32,826 nt of DNA from Desulfovibrio sp. (GTDB taxonomy: Bacteria; Desulfobacterota; Desulfovibrionia; Desulfovibrionales; Desulfovibrionaceae): assembly GCA_031272715.1 (NCBI GenBank), contig JAISTH010000035.1:1-32826 (forward strand), in the 5' to 3' direction. The translations under genes and the position numbers were made by a program. Positions 16,463 to 26,152 of the stretch are shown here, piece by piece. The notes beneath the pieces are model-generated. The model did no database searches, was not told the origin of the DNA, and saw only the letters and a program-made list of their open reading frames with translations. Numbering within the stretch: the stretch's first letter is position 1; each line of letters begins with the position of its first letter.

Positions 16463-18139
16463 TCAGCTATCTTTGTATCGCGCTCCGGTGGACGCGGAAC
16501 TGACGAGCCGCGCGTACCTGCGAAGAACCGGGTAGGGGACGTCCCGTTGCGGCGGACGGATCTCCCGTGCGGCGAGTTCCTCCGGCGGGACCAGCAGATC
16601 CAGGGTGCGGGCGTGGATGTCGATGGCGATCCTGTCCCCCTCCCGGACCAGCGCGATGGGACCGCCGTCGGCGGCCTCGGGGGAGATGTGGCCGATCGCC
16701 GCCCCGTTGGTGCCGCCGGAGAATCGCCCGTCAGTGAGCAGGGCGACCTCCTTGCCGAGCCCCATGCCGGTGATCGCGGCCGTGGGGGAGAGCATCTCAC
16801 GCATGCCCGGGCCGCCTTTGGGACCCTCGTACCGGATGACCACCCCGTCGCCCGGCTGTATCTTCCCCCCGAGAATTGCCTGCATGGCATCTTCCTCGCT
16901 GTCGAAGACCCGCGCCCGGACCTCCCGCTGCATCATCTCGGGCGCAACGGCCGACTGCTTGACCACGGCGCCCTCCGGGGCGAGGCTCCCCTTGAGGATG
17001 GCGATGCCGCCCTGGGCGGAGTAGGCCCTGTCCGGGGATCTGATGACCTCGGGATCCTGCACCCCGGCCTCCATGGCCTCGAGATTCTCCCGCACGGTGC
17101 GTCCCGTGACGGTCATGCAGGACGTGTCGATGAGTCCCAGCTTGCCCAGTTCCGTCATGACGGCGGCGATGCCCCCCGCGTTGTCCAGGTCCACCATGAA
17201 GTGGGGACCGGCCGGGGAGAGCTTGCACAGGTTGGGCGTCCTGCGGCTGAGGTCGTCGAAGATGTCGAGACCCAGGGCCAGCCCCGCCTCGCCGAAGATG
17301 GCCGGCAGATGCAGGACGGTGTTGGAGGAGCATCCGAGGGCCATGTCCACGGCGACGGCGTTGGCCACCGACGCGGGGGTGACGATGTCCAGGGGGCGGA
17401 TGCCCCGTGACAGCAGTTCCATGACCTTCATGCCGGCCGTCTTCGCCATCCTTACGCGGGCCGCGCTGACGGCCGGGACCGTGCCGTTGCCGGGGAGGGC
17501 GACGCCGATGGTCTCGGCGAGACAGTTCATGGAGTTCGCGGTGAACATGCCGGCGCAGGACCCGCAGCCGGGACACGCCCGCTCCTCCATGCGCTCCAGG
17601 TCCCGAGGCGTGATCTTCCCGCTCTGGAGTTTGCCCACGGCCTCGAAGACGGTGATCAGGTCCCCCTTGACCTTCGGGCCGAGGTGGCCGGGCAGCATGG
17701 GGCCGCCCGAAACGAGGATCGAGGGCAGGTTCAGCCGCATCATGGCCATGAGCATCCCCGGGACGCTCTTGTCGCAGTTGGGGAGGAAGACCAGGGCGTC
17801 GAAGGCGTGGGCCCGGGCCATGATCTCCACGGAGTCCGCGATGAACTCCCGGGAGGGCAGGGAGAAGCGCATGCCCTCGTGGTTCATGGCGATGCCGTCG
17901 CAGACGGCGATGGCCGGGAACTCCAGGGGGGTGCCGCCGGCCATGCGCACCCCGGCCTTCACGGCCGCGGCCAGCGTGTCGAGGTGCACGTGTCCGGGAA
18001 CCACCTCGTTGGCGGCGTTCACGACGCCGACGAGGGGGCGGGAAATCTCCTCCCTGGTGAGTCCCAGGGCGTAGAGGAGCGACCGGTGGGGGGCCTTCTC
18101 GGGGCCGTCCTTCATCTTGCGGCTGATGGCGTCGTCCAT
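16463..18139 (-). CDS. ilvD: Dihydroxy-acid dehydratase
   Basis: This 558-residue protein is the Fe-S dehydratase of valine, isoleucine and leucine synthesis, converting 2,3-dihydroxy-acids to 2-keto acids. N-terminal KAPHRSLL, the [15 protein letters not shown] segment and [18 protein letters not shown] carry the cluster and Mg-site motifs, and the C-terminal GRFSGG motif is present. Length is typical. It lies 79 bp downstream of glnS on the same strand and has no obvious promoter of its own, so it may be read from the glnS promoter. An internal ATG at 18115 is an alternative start. Confidence 0.94.
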   Translation of the reverse strand: MDDAISRKMKDGPEKAPHRSLLYALGLTREEISRPLVGVVNAANEVVPGHVHLDTLAAAVKAGVRMAGGTPLEFPAIAVCDGIAMNHEGMRFSLPSREFIADSVEIMARAHAFDALVFLPNCDKSVPGMLMAMMRLNLPSILVSGGPMLPGHLGPKVKGDLITVFEAVGKLQSGKITPRDLERMEERACPGCGSCAGMFTANSMNCLAETIGVALPGNGTVPAVSAARVRMAKTAGMKVMELLSRGIRPLDIVTPASVANAVAVDMALGCSSNTVLHLPAIFGEAGLALGLDIFDDLSRRTPNLCKLSPAGPHFMVDLDNAGGIAAVMTELGKLGLIDTSCMTVTGRTVRENLEAMEAGVQDPEVIRSPDRAYSAQGGIAILKGSLAPEGAVVKQSAVAPEMMQREVRARVFDSEEDAMQAILGGKIQPGDGVVIRYEGPKGGPGMREMLSPTAAITGMGLGKEVALLTDGRFSGGTNGAAIGHISPEAADGGPIALVREGDRIAIDIHARTLDLLVPPEELAAREIRPPQRDVPYPVLRRYARLVSSASTGARYKDS

Positions 18140-18218
18140 GGGGCGGAACTCCGTGCCTCTCCCGGCGATGGGGAAAGGCGTTGCTGGATCGATGTTGCGA
18201 GTGCGGATCCCGTGGCGC

Positions 18219-19955
18219 TTATGCGCCCTGCCCTTCGGCGTTGCGGACGATTCTCGCCCACGTGTCCCGCAGCGTGACGGTGCGGTTGAACACGGGGTTG
18301 TCCTCGGTGCTGTCCCTGTCCTTGCAGAAATACCCCACCCGCTCGAACTGCACCGTCTTGCCGCAGCCGACGGCCGCGAGGGCGGGTTCGACGAAGCCCT
18401 TGCGGACCGTGAGGGAGTCGGGATTCAGGTTCGCCAGGAAGGTCTCCCCCTCCGGGGCGTTCTCGGGATCCGGGACGGCGAAGAGCTGGCCGTAGAGCCG
18501 TATGGTGGCCGGCACGCCGCTGCGGGCGTCCACCCAGTGGATGGTCCCCTTGACCTTCCGTCCGTCCGGGGTCCGTCCGCCCCGGGTCGCCGGATCGTAG
18601 GTGCAGCGCAGTTCCGTCACCTGTCCCTGGGCGTCCTTGACGACGTCCCGGCACGTGATCATGTACGCGTAGCGGAGCCGGACCTCCCTGCCCGGCGCCA
18701 GCCTGTGGTACTTGGGCGGCGGGGCGAGGCTGAAGTCCTCCCGCTCGATGTAGAGTTCGCGGGAGAAGGAGACCTTGCGGGAGCCGAAGGCGGGATCCTC
18801 GGGGTGCAGGGGCATGTCGAAGGTCTCGGTCCGGTCCTCGGGGTAGTTCTCGATGACGACCTTGACGGGGTCGACGACGCCCATGAGCCGGGGGGCCGTT
18901 TCGTTGAGGGCCTCCCTGATGCAGAACTCCAGCATGGCGTATTCCACGGTGGAGTTCACCTTGGCGATGCCGACCCGGGAGCAGAACTCCTTCAGGGCCT
19001 GCGGCGGCACGCCCCTGCGGCGGAGGCCGCAGAGGGTGGGCATCCGGGGGTCGTCCCAGCCGCTGACGTGGCCGCCGTCCACGAGCTGGATGAGCTTGCG
19101 CTTGGAGAGCACGGTGTAGGTGACGTTGAGCCTTGCGAATTCCGTCTGCTCCGGGCGGTAGACGCCCAGGGTCTCCAGCACCCAGTCGTAGAGCTCGCGG
19201 TTGTTGGCGAACTCGAGTGTGCACAGGGAGTGGGTGATGCCCTCGATGGAGTCGGAGAGGCAGTGGGTGTAGTCGTACATCGGATAGATGCACCACGCGT
19301 CCCCGGTGCGATGGTGGGAGGCGTGGCGGATCCTGTACAGGGTGGGATCCCGCATGACCAGGTTGGGGGCGGCCATGTCGATCTTCGCCCGCAGCACCCG
19401 GGCCCCGTCGGGGAACTCCCCGGCCCGCATCCGGCGGAAGAGGTCCAGGTTCTCCTCCACGCCGCGCTCGCGGTAGGGACTCTCCCGGCCCGGCTCCGTC
19501 AGCGTCCCGCGGTGCTCCCTGATCTGGTCGGCCGTGAGGTCGTCGACGTAGGCCTTGCCCAGGACGATGAGCCGTTCCGCGAATTCGTAGAGCCGCTCGA
19601 AGTAGTCCGAAGCGTAGAACTCCCTGTCCTCCCAGTCCCCGCCGAGCCACCGGACGTCCTCCCGGATGGAGTCGACGTACTCGACCTCCTCCTTGGTGGG
19701 GTTGGTGTCGTCGAAGCGCAGGTTGCACTTGCCGTGGAACTCGGTGGCGACGCCGAAGTTCAGGCAGATGGACTTCGCGTGTCCCAGGTGGAGGTAGCCG
19801 TTGGGCTCGGGGGGGAATCGGGTGTGAACCCTCCCGCCGTACTTGTTCGTCGCGTTGTCGGCGATGATGATGGCGCGTATGAAGTCGGTTCCCGGCCCCG
19901 CGCCGTCCCCGGAAGAGGGGATCGACGGGGCGTCGTCCGTTGCGGTCTGGGACAT
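18219..19955 (-). CDS. glnS: Glutaminyl-tRNA synthetase
   Basis: This 578-residue class I synthetase charges tRNA-Gln. The HIGH-type motif is in [16 protein letters not shown] and the KMSKS-type motif is VLSKRKL. The C-terminal anticodon-binding beta-barrels follow. An Ala/Ser/Asp-rich 25-residue leader precedes the catalytic domain. The start follows GGAGGAACC. Presence of GlnRS means Gln-tRNA need not be made by the transamidation route. Confidence 0.95.
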   Translation of the reverse strand: MSQTATDDAPSIPSSGDGAGPGTDFIRAIIIADNATNKYGGRVHTRFPPEPNGYLHLGHAKSICLNFGVATEFHGKCNLRFDDTNPTKEEVEYVDSIREDVRWLGGDWEDREFYASDYFERLYEFAERLIVLGKAYVDDLTADQIREHRGTLTEPGRESPYRERGVEENLDLFRRMRAGEFPDGARVLRAKIDMAAPNLVMRDPTLYRIRHASHHRTGDAWCIYPMYDYTHCLSDSIEGITHSLCTLEFANNRELYDWVLETLGVYRPEQTEFARLNVTYTVLSKRKLIQLVDGGHVSGWDDPRMPTLCGLRRRGVPPQALKEFCSRVGIAKVNSTVEYAMLEFCIREALNETAPRLMGVVDPVKVVIENYPEDRTETFDMPLHPEDPAFGSRKVSFSRELYIEREDFSLAPPPKYHRLAPGREVRLRYAYMITCRDVVKDAQGQVTELRCTYDPATRGGRTPDGRKVKGTIHWVDARSGVPATIRLYGQLFAVPDPENAPEGETFLANLNPDSLTVRKGFVEPALAAVGCGKTVQFERVGYFCKDRDSTEDNPVFNRTVTLRDTWARIVRNAEGQGA

Positions 19956-19984
19956 GGTTCCTCCGATGGCGTGTCGTGGCGAGG

Positions 19985-20013
19985 AAAATACGCAAGGAGG
20001 CGGGGTCGGTCAA
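19985..20013 (-). promoter_or_regulatory. Sigma-70-type promoter of glnS(-ilvD)
   Basis: Minus strand: -35 TTGACC (20013-20008), 17-base spacer, -10 TATTTT (19990-19985). The inferred start is about 25 bases before the glnS ATG. Confidence 0.55.
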
Positions 20014-20110
20014 TGCGTCGATCCGTCCCGTGGCGGTTCGTCGCGGGATTTTCGAGGAGGGCCTTTCGGCCGGGGGCGGCGCGGACCGCCACGGCGCGTG
20101 GCCGGCCCTC

Positions 20111-20139
20111 TTGACAGGGCCCCGATCCATGGCTACATA
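20111..20139 (+). promoter_or_regulatory. Possible promoter of the tRNA-Ser gene
   Basis: Plus strand: a perfect TTGACA at 20111-20116, a 17-base spacer and TACATA at 20134-20139. The tRNA starts about 100 bases downstream, which would leave a 5' leader for processing. Confidence 0.5.
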
Positions 20140-20247
20140 GGTAGACAGCCAGCGACCCGCAGGATTCCGTGGGCGCACCGCCAAGGACGGCTCCCTGAGG
20201 GAGGGTGTTTGGCGGAGTGCGTCGCGGTAGCGGGTTTCCGCATCTTC

Positions 20248-20342
<95 letters not shown>

Positions 20343-20533
20343 CCGTTTCGTTCCAGCGTTTCTCCAAGTCCCCTGAAAGCCGCCGTCCACGGGGCTTCGA
20401 TGTCTCCTTGCGTCCGTTCCTGAGTGGGATGGGAGTGCCCCCTCGCAGCTTTGCAGTCTCCGGCGGGATCGGCAGGGGCATGGCGGGTGCCGCTGCCCGT
20501 TGTCGCGCATGGACTGCCACTGCGGCATCTCCG

Positions 20534-20986
20534 CTACCTCAAGCCACTGGCGAAGACGATCGCCTCCACGTCCTCGTCGGCCAGGAGGTACTCGATGTCC
20601 TCCCACTCCGGGTCATCGTCGTCGGATCCCTCGACTTTGGCGGGTATCATGTGGATGCTGCTGTACTGCCGCCCCCAGGCGAGGGATTTTTCGGCGAAGG
20701 CGTAAGCCGCCAGCATGTTCTCCACCGGGTTGCCGCAGTCCATCTCCGCCTCCATGGCGGCGTCGAAGCCCGTTCCGAAGTCGGTGACGCCCTGCGACAG
20801 CATTATCCGCTTGACGCCCCACCAGTAGGGCCCGAACATGCGGTACTGCCGGGGGGATTTGCGGATGATCCTGGCATAGCCATTGGCCATGGCGGCAAGC
20901 CACTGCTCTTCGGTCTTGCCGGTGGCGAACGCCTGCTTCCGAAGCCCGGCCAGTTCTTCACTCGTGGGTTTCCATATCTTGCGCAC
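20534..20986 (-). CDS. Hypothetical protein, acidic C-terminus
   Basis: This 150-residue cytoplasmic-looking protein is not recognised. It begins with a GTG seven bases after AAAGGAG, a strong reason to accept it as real. The middle is rich in aromatic and basic residues (YRMFGPYWWGVKRIML), while the C-terminus is strongly acidic (GSDDDDPEWEDIEYLL). There is no signal peptide or membrane segment. It is directly downstream of a broken reading frame that overlaps a repeat also found beside a Panacea-domain gene at the other end of the cluster. A toxin-antitoxin or phage-related role is possible but is only context-based. Confidence 0.6.
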   Translation of the reverse strand: MRKIWKPTSEELAGLRKQAFATGKTEEQWLAAMANGYARIIRKSPRQYRMFGPYWWGVKRIMLSQGVTDFGTGFDAAMEAEMDCGNPVENMLAAYAFAEKSLAWGRQYSSIHMIPAKVEGSDDDDPEWEDIEYLLADEDVEAIVFASGLR

Positions 20987-21022
20987 GGGGGCACTCCTTT
21001 GCGGGTTGGTTTGGACAGCGGA

Positions 21023-21391
21023 TCATACACGTTCTGGACATCCGCGGAAGGCGGGGCAGGCATCGATCGGGATCCAGGCGGCGTGCGCCTCGGCATGATT
21101 GACAAAATCGTCGAAAAAGGCAGGGATGGAGGCAGGATCAGGTCACGATGCCTTGAAAATGCTGGCGGGGCGCAAGGGGGCCGGAACGTCCCGCATGCGG
21201 CAAACTCCCCTCGGCATGTCCGCCCGCACCTCCTCCCAGAAGGCGCTTTCCTCGAGGTCGGCATCGAGTTGGTCGACTGCTTCCGGAAGTTCCTAGGTCT
21301 TCAGTTACACGCCAGCGTTCGAGGTCCACGCATCCATGTCGGCCGGGGACACGTAGCCAGGGGGAGCCGGATTGAAGATGGCGGATCCCAT
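21023..21391 (-). pseudogene. Broken small reading frame overlapping repeat copy 1
   Basis: From an ATG at 21391 with an AAAGGA upstream, one frame of 123 codons runs to a TGA at 21023, interrupted by stops at codons 29, 33 and 83. Between the stops it reads like protein: MGSAIFNPAPPGYVSPADMD, later DADLEESAFWEEVRADMP and FFDDFVNHAEAHAAWIP. It would sit directly upstream of the hypothetical gene at 20986. The last third is shared with repeat copy 2, including the stop at codon 83, so decay may precede duplication. I do not recognise a family, and it could be chance coding in repeat DNA. Confidence 0.35.
21041..21210 (+). repeat. Direct repeat, copy 1 (left of the respiratory cluster)
   Basis: 170 bases match 32326-32495 in the same orientation with about nine mismatches and no gap, so about 95% identity by hand alignment. 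It begins near TCCGCGGAAGGCGGG and ends near CGGCAAACTCCCC. The two copies bracket the twelve-gene cluster at 21484-31549. Confidence 0.9.
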
Positions 21392-21483
21392 TGCGCAATC
21401 CTTTCGCAGTGGAGGCGGGCGCCCTCATGTCTTCCAGCGCTTCACCCCCACCGCCGCAAGGCCGAATCTACCGATGTCGCGGT

Positions 21484-22623
21484 TCATTCCCCGCTGCGGA
21501 TCGCGGCGTAGGGTTCCATCCGCGTCGCCACCAGGGCCGGCCAGAGCACCGTCAGGATTCCCACCGCCAGCGTCAACCCGGTGGTGAGGGCGATCCTGCC
21601 GAGGATGAAGGTGAGGGTCGCCGAGGAGAGGAGGCTCTTGCCTGCGGTTCCGCCCTCGGTCAGCGCAAGCCACAGCAACGAGAGGATGCAGCCGACGACG
21701 ATGCCGATGAGGATGACGACCATCGCCTCCAGGAGGATCAGCCTGAAGACGAGGAGGTTCCGGGCTCCCATGGCCTTCAGGAGTCCCAGTTCCCTCCGGC
21801 GTTCGTGCACCACCAGCGCGAAGATCGCGCCGACGACGAGCATGGCCGCGATGACGATGAGCACTGTCGTCACGCCGAGCCCCTGTCCCTGAGTGAGTCC
21901 GTCCAGCTGCTCGCTCAGCGTCCTCAGCACTTCGGGACGCATGATCACCTCTATGGAGGGGATGTTCATGGACAGCCTGTTGACGGCGATGTCGATGGAT
22001 GCGCCGGGTTTCAGGCGGAGCAGATACCAGGAGACGTCGGCATCCTCTGCGTCCGCCCGGGGCATGAATGCCGAGGTGTCGATGAAGGAGCTGGCCTCGC
22101 CGAGCCTGCCGGCCACGGTCATCTCCCGTCCGAGCATGCGCACCGTGCCTCGCAGGGGCGTGTCCGGCGCCACGCGGTGTCCCAGCAGGACATGTCCGCC
22201 GTCCTCGGGGATGCTCTCGGCGATCCGCGTCGCAATCCAGGGGCTCACGACGAAGTCCGTGGCCGGGTCGTAGGCGATGAGCGCGACCGGCGTTCCGCCC
22301 ACGTTCTCCTTCTCCAGCAGCTGCTGCCCCGTGCATTGCACGATCTCGGGGAAGGCTGCGATATCCCGCCGCACGTCGGGGCCGAGGAGGGCATGTCCGG
22401 GCGGCCCCTTCGTGATGTAGAGCTGCCCTCCCTCCTTGGTCCCCTTCGGGACGACGGCGATGTCCGGGCCGAGCAGCCTGCTGTTCCGTTCAAGTTCCTT
22501 CCGGACGTCTCCCGTCAGGATCGTCGCGTAGAGCGCCGCGGTGACGGCGAGGGCGACGGCGGTCGCCATGATGACGGTGTACGCGAGGCGTCCCCGCAGG
22601 TTCCAGAAGATGATCGGCCACAT
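21484..22623 (-). CDS. FtsX/MacB-type ABC transporter permease
   Basis: This 379-residue permease has one N-terminal transmembrane helix (about 15-37), a periplasmic domain of some 200 residues, then three transmembrane helices near the C-terminus, with the cytoplasmic EXRRELGLLKAMGA-like coupling segment between the first two. This is the FtsX/MacB/LolCE topology. It is the last gene of the leftward cluster, starting 10 bp after the BNR-repeat gene, and probably pairs with the ATPase at 24227. The family exports or extracts lipoproteins, peptides or small molecules. Here a role in assembling the copper enzyme is an inference from position. Confidence 0.8.
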   Translation of the reverse strand: MWPIIFWNLRGRLAYTVIMATAVALAVTAALYATILTGDVRKELERNSRLLGPDIAVVPKGTKEGGQLYITKGPPGHALLGPDVRRDIAAFPEIVQCTGQQLLEKENVGGTPVALIAYDPATDFVVSPWIATRIAESIPEDGGHVLLGHRVAPDTPLRGTVRMLGREMTVAGRLGEASSFIDTSAFMPRADAEDADVSWYLLRLKPGASIDIAVNRLSMNIPSIEVIMRPEVLRTLSEQLDGLTQGQGLGVTTVLIVIAAMLVVGAIFALVVHERRRELGLLKAMGARNLLVFRLILLEAMVVILIGIVVGCILSLLWLALTEGGTAGKSLLSSATLTFILGRIALTTGLTLAVGILTVLWPALVATRMEPYAAIRSGE

Positions 22624-22633
22624 CCCGCGTCCC

Positions 22634-23794
22634 TCACCAGACCGTTCGGGGCTTGTCGGATGGGGTGGATCTCCGGCGGCGCCGCAGCAGGAGGAGTCCT
22701 GCGGCGATGGCGCACAGGACCGCGGCCAGGATGGCGTATGTCGCGACGGGGCGGCTTTCCCCCGCGAGCTGGGCCGGGGCGGGGGAAGTGTCGACGTAGC
22801 TCAGCAGTCCGTATGTCGTCCCCCCCAGCAGGATCGGCGGGGTCAGCGGCAAGGCGAGCACCTTGTGCAGGAAGGCGTTGTCGAGGCCCTCGTTGATGTC
22901 GTCCCAAGTCGCGCCGCCATCCATGCTCCGGTAGGCGCCGCCCCATGCGCCGGCGTACACCACGCCGGCATGCTGGGGGTGCGCGGCGAAGGAGAAGATC
23001 GTGGTGTTGAAGAGGGACGTCCCCTGCCAGGTCGCGCCCTTGTCCAGGGAACGGAAGACCCCGCCGCTGGCGGTGCCCACGTAGACGTCCGCAGGGGACG
23101 CCGGGTGGTACGCGCCCGCGAGGACCGCTCCGTCCCCGTTCACCTGCATCGCGAAGATCGTCAGGCTGCTCAGTCCGGCGTTGCTGTCCTTCCAGGAAAC
23201 CCCCCCGTTGCCGCTCACGTAGACGCCGGAACCGCCGCTGCCCGCATAGAGCCGCTGGGGATCCTTCGGGTCGATGGCGATGGCGTTGACGTTCGCCCGT
23301 TGCGGAAATCCCGAGGTCATGTGCCAGTGTTTTCCGGCGCTGGTGGTGATGGCCACGCCTCCCATGACGCCCGCGTAGACGAGGTTCGGATCCCTGGCGC
23401 TGATGACGAGGCATCGGACGCTCATGTTGGGCAGACCGTCGTTCGCGGGCCGCCAGGACTCCCCGCCGTCGACGCTCTTGAAGACGCCCAGGCCGTCGTA
23501 GCCGAGATACATCTCCCTGCTCTTGCGGGGGTTGACGGCAAGACTGCTTGGCGGTTTCCCCTGAGGCAGTCCGGCGGTCCGGGGGGACCAGTTCCGTCCC
23601 CGGTCGTCGCTTCGCATGAGTCCGTCGGGAGTCACCGCGTAGACGGTGGAGGCCCTTGCCGGATCCACGGCGAGATCGATGACGTGCGTGCCCTCGAAGG
23701 CGATCTTCTCCCAGACGTTCTCGGCGCTGGGAGCCGGTGTCGGGGCGAGGTGAAGGAGGAATGCCAGCAGGACGAGCAGAGGGAGAAGTTTCAT
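22634..23794 (-). CDS. BNR/Asp-box beta-propeller protein, secreted and C-terminally anchored
   Basis: This 386-residue protein has a Sec signal peptide (first 22 or so residues), then about six Asp-box-type repeats of the S-x-D-x-G-x-x-W kind (RSDDRGRNW, KSVDGGESW, VSGNGGVSW, RSLDKGATW, RSMDGGATW). This is the Ycf48/sialidase-like propeller fold. Near the C-terminus there is a single hydrophobic helix followed by a run of arginines, so it is tethered to the membrane facing the periplasm. Propellers of this class (Ycf48/HCF136) act as assembly factors for photosystem II. In this cluster it occupies the place where a canonical nos cluster would carry NosD. Its role as a scaffold is inferred. 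Confidence 0.75.
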   Translation of the reverse strand: MKLLPLLVLLAFLLHLAPTPAPSAENVWEKIAFEGTHVIDLAVDPARASTVYAVTPDGLMRSDDRGRNWSPRTAGLPQGKPPSSLAVNPRKSREMYLGYDGLGVFKSVDGGESWRPANDGLPNMSVRCLVISARDPNLVYAGVMGGVAITTSAGKHWHMTSGFPQRANVNAIAIDPKDPQRLYAGSGGSGVYVSGNGGVSWKDSNAGLSSLTIFAMQVNGDGAVLAGAYHPASPADVYVGTASGGVFRSLDKGATWQGTSLFNTTIFSFAAHPQHAGVVYAGAWGGAYRSMDGGATWDDINEGLDNAFLHKVLALPLTPPILLGGTTYGLLSYVDTSPAPAQLAGESRPVATYAILAAVLCAIAAGLLLLRRRRRSTPSDKPRTVW

Positions 23795-23810
23795 CGCGAT
23801 GTCGGCCTCA

Positions 23811-24212
23811 TCACGGATGGAGGATCTTCCATTCGCGTTTGTCGCGGACCAGATCGATGACGGACTCTGTAGTGAAAGGGCCAAAGTTCATGGGAACTAT
23901 AATGCGGGCTGTGACGGATGCCTTCGTGTCATTGATTGTTTCTCCAGTGATCTGCACGCTCATTTCCGTTGAGTAAGTCTTCATCCTATCGACAAATTGA
24001 TTATACGAATCGTGATAGTACTGCTGGCTGACGAACGCATAAGCATTCTTGTAGTCTTCAGACTTGACCGCTTCGAAATATTTCTCAACAGTTGTGCTCG
24101 GTGTCATTTCCGGCAACTTTATGTTGTCGAGATAATAAATGTATCCTGAATACCCAATAAATATAATAAAAAGGAAAGCGAGCGCTATGAAAATTTTTTT
24201 CATCTTTTGCAT
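23811..24212 (-). CDS. Small anchored NTF2-like/DUF4878-type protein, AT-rich
   Basis: This 133-residue protein has an N-terminal hydrophobic helix (about 6-28, signal anchor or uncleaved signal) and a soluble domain of the kind TPSTTVEKYFEAVKSEDYKN, resembling small NTF2-like lipoprotein-type domains. An AAGGAG precedes the ATG at 24212; a second ATG at 24203 is an alternative. Its base and codon use is strikingly AT-rich beside GC-rich genes on both sides, which points to a separate origin. Position between the ATPase and the BNR protein suggests a part in the same transporter/assembly unit, but the function is unknown. Confidence 0.6.
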   Translation of the reverse strand: MQKMKKIFIALAFLFIIFIGYSGYIYYLDNIKLPEMTPSTTVEKYFEAVKSEDYKNAYAFVSQQYYHDSYNQFVDRMKTYSTEMSVQITGETINDTKASVTARIIVPMNFGPFTTESVIDLVRDKREWKILHP

Positions 24213-24226
24213 TTGCTTCTAACTCC

Positions 24227-24916
24227 TTATAGTGAGACGCTGTTCGCAGACACTTCTTGCGCATCGTAAGAGGAAATACGACCATTTTTCAGTGTAAATG
24301 CTTGGCCGTATTTAAGATAATCTAGAGCATGCGTCACCATGATTACCGTTTTTCCATCTTCGTTTACAGTATGGAAAAGATGCATGATCTCGGCTTCCGT
24401 CCGTTCATCAAGATCGCCGGTCGGTTCATCAGTGAGGATGATTGATGGATGATTTATGAGGGAGCGTGCTATTGCGACGCGCCGTTGCTGTCCACCGGAT
24501 ATCTGTGAAGGATAGAGATGCAAGGTGTCCGAGAGATTGACCATTTCTAGTAGGGACTCTGCATACTCCTTGTCTTCGATGCAGGGCGTGCGACCGCCAA
24601 GCGCGATGGGCAGAAGGACGTTGTCCAAGAGATTAAGGGTCGGTAGAAGGCTCGGGAACTGGAACACGAATCCCAGCTTCCTGTTGCGCAACTCGGCCAA
24701 TGCGGGTTCTGAAAGCTGCCAGATGTCAACATCATCGATGATGACGGAACCCTTGTCAGGTTTCGTCAGGCCACCGATGACACTCAAGAGGGTTGTCTTG
24801 CCGCCGCCTGATCGGCCTGTCAGGATGACAAAACTCTTGTCCTCGATGGTCAGATCGATGTTGTTGAGGACAACGTGGCCCTTGTATATCTTCGAGACCT
24901 CGGAAACATGTACCAT
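24227..24916 (-). CDS. ABC transporter ATP-binding protein (MacB/LolD type)
   Basis: This 229-residue ATPase has Walker A GRSGGGKTT (about residues 35-43), a Q-loop in VFQFPSLLPTLNLLDNV, signature SGGQQ, Walker B IILTDEPTGDLDE and a switch His in MVTHALD. The LolD/MacB-like short form fits the FtsX-type permeases on both sides of it. The start at 24916 follows AAGGA. Like the small gene after it, it is lower in GC than the permease genes, so the pair may have been acquired or exchanged as a unit. It would take the place of NosF of known nos clusters, if the cluster makes a copper site. Confidence 0.88.
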   Translation of the reverse strand: MVHVSEVSKIYKGHVVLNNIDLTIEDKSFVILTGRSGGGKTTLLSVIGGLTKPDKGSVIIDDVDIWQLSEPALAELRNRKLGFVFQFPSLLPTLNLLDNVLLPIALGGRTPCIEDKEYAESLLEMVNLSDTLHLYPSQISGGQQRRVAIARSLINHPSIILTDEPTGDLDERTEAEIMHLFHTVNEDGKTVIMVTHALDYLKYGQAFTLKNGRISSYDAQEVSANSVSL

Positions 24917-24929
24917 GGCGACAAGATCC

Positions 24930-26141
24930 TTAGGTGTTTCCCTGCCGGATCGCTTCGTAGGGGTCGTATTTGAGGATTCTGCGAGCGGGGATGCCTCCGC
25001 CGAGTATGCCGGTCGCAAGGGATGTCGCGACGATGACGGCTCCCACGATCGCGAAGTAGGCATTGGAAGGCCATGTGTAGAGATTGCCGATGGTCTCGAG
25101 GATCGCATCCTCGCAGAGCCAGGTGATCCCGATGCCCGCCCCGACGCCCGCAAGCCCTCCGAGGCCTGCGATGATGGCGGATTCGAGGACGATGAGCCGG
25201 GAGATGAAGCCGCGGTTCGCCCCCATGGCCCGGAAGAGCCCGAATTCCCGCATGCGCTGGCGCACGCTCAGGGAGAAGAGCGTCCCGGAAAGGAGGATCG
25301 CCAGCACGCAGAAGACGGAACCGGCGATCATCAGGGCGTGGACGAGGCTTTGCAGGTGCTGTCCCACGGACTTCGCGAGCTGGCTGACGGTGAAGGTGGC
25401 GACGTCGGGCACCGTCCGCTGGATGTCCTGGGCGACGGTCTCGGGATTGGCGCCTTTCGCGACCTTGACCAGCACGGTGGAGATCTGGTCCTTCTTCACG
25501 GGGGTGGGGTAGAGGGGCGTGTTCTGCGTGAGCCGGTAGGCCGTGTCCATGGGGAGGAACACGGTGTAGTCCGCCCCGAGTCCCGTGGGTTCGAGGATCG
25601 TGGCGACCGTGAAGGGCTTGCCCATGAAGTTCAGGCGCTGGCCTATGGCCTTCGTGGGCGTGCCGACCACGGCCGATATGACCTTGGCGCCAATGATGAT
25701 CATGTTCTCCCGCAGGGGGTTCCTGAGCTGCTTGAGAACCCATGGGACGATGGTGAAGTCCTTTGCGGGGTCGAAACCCACCATGGCGATGGGGGCTATG
25801 CAGCAGGGGGAGTCGAGGCTGCGGAGGTAGACCTGCGTGCAGGTCTGCTGGACGCCCGGGACGTTCCCGACCTTCTCCTCGATGGACGCCGGCATGTAGA
25901 AGGATGTGGGGTCGCCGGAGATGAGCGCCGCCTGCGCCTCGATCCGCGCGTCCCGTGGGACGACGACGATGTCGGCGCCAAGGCGCTCCTGGGTCGTCGC
26001 GATGGTCGACTGTATCCCCCGGGAGAGGACGAGGGCTAGGAAGAGCGTTGCGCATGCGACGATGATGCTGCACAGCAGCACGCATGTGCGGAATTTCTTC
26101 CGCTTGAAGTGCTGTTTCACGAGAAAGAGGATGTGTCGCAT
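24930..26141 (-). CDS. FtsX/MacB-type ABC transporter permease
   Basis: This 403-residue permease has the four-helix FtsX/MacB layout: one helix at about 20-40, a periplasmic domain of about 220 residues, and three helices from about residue 275 on, with REFGLFRAMGANRGF as the cytoplasmic coupling segment. It begins 11 bp after the YtkA-like gene and ends 13 bp before the ATPase, so the three are one transcript. It is paralogous in layout to the permease at 21484. Two different permeases with one ATPase suggest a LolCDE-like heteromer. The substrate is unknown. Confidence 0.82.
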   Translation of the reverse strand: MRHILFLVKQHFKRKKFRTCVLLCSIIVACATLFLALVLSRGIQSTIATTQERLGADIVVVPRDARIEAQAALISGDPTSFYMPASIEEKVGNVPGVQQTCTQVYLRSLDSPCCIAPIAMVGFDPAKDFTIVPWVLKQLRNPLRENMIIIGAKVISAVVGTPTKAIGQRLNFMGKPFTVATILEPTGLGADYTVFLPMDTAYRLTQNTPLYPTPVKKDQISTVLVKVAKGANPETVAQDIQRTVPDVATFTVSQLAKSVGQHLQSLVHALMIAGSVFCVLAILLSGTLFSLSVRQRMREFGLFRAMGANRGFISRLIVLESAIIAGLGGLAGVGAGIGITWLCEDAILETIGNLYTWPSNAYFAIVGAVIVATSLATGILGGGIPARRILKYDPYEAIRQGNT

Positions 26142-26152
26142 GATGAGTCCTC

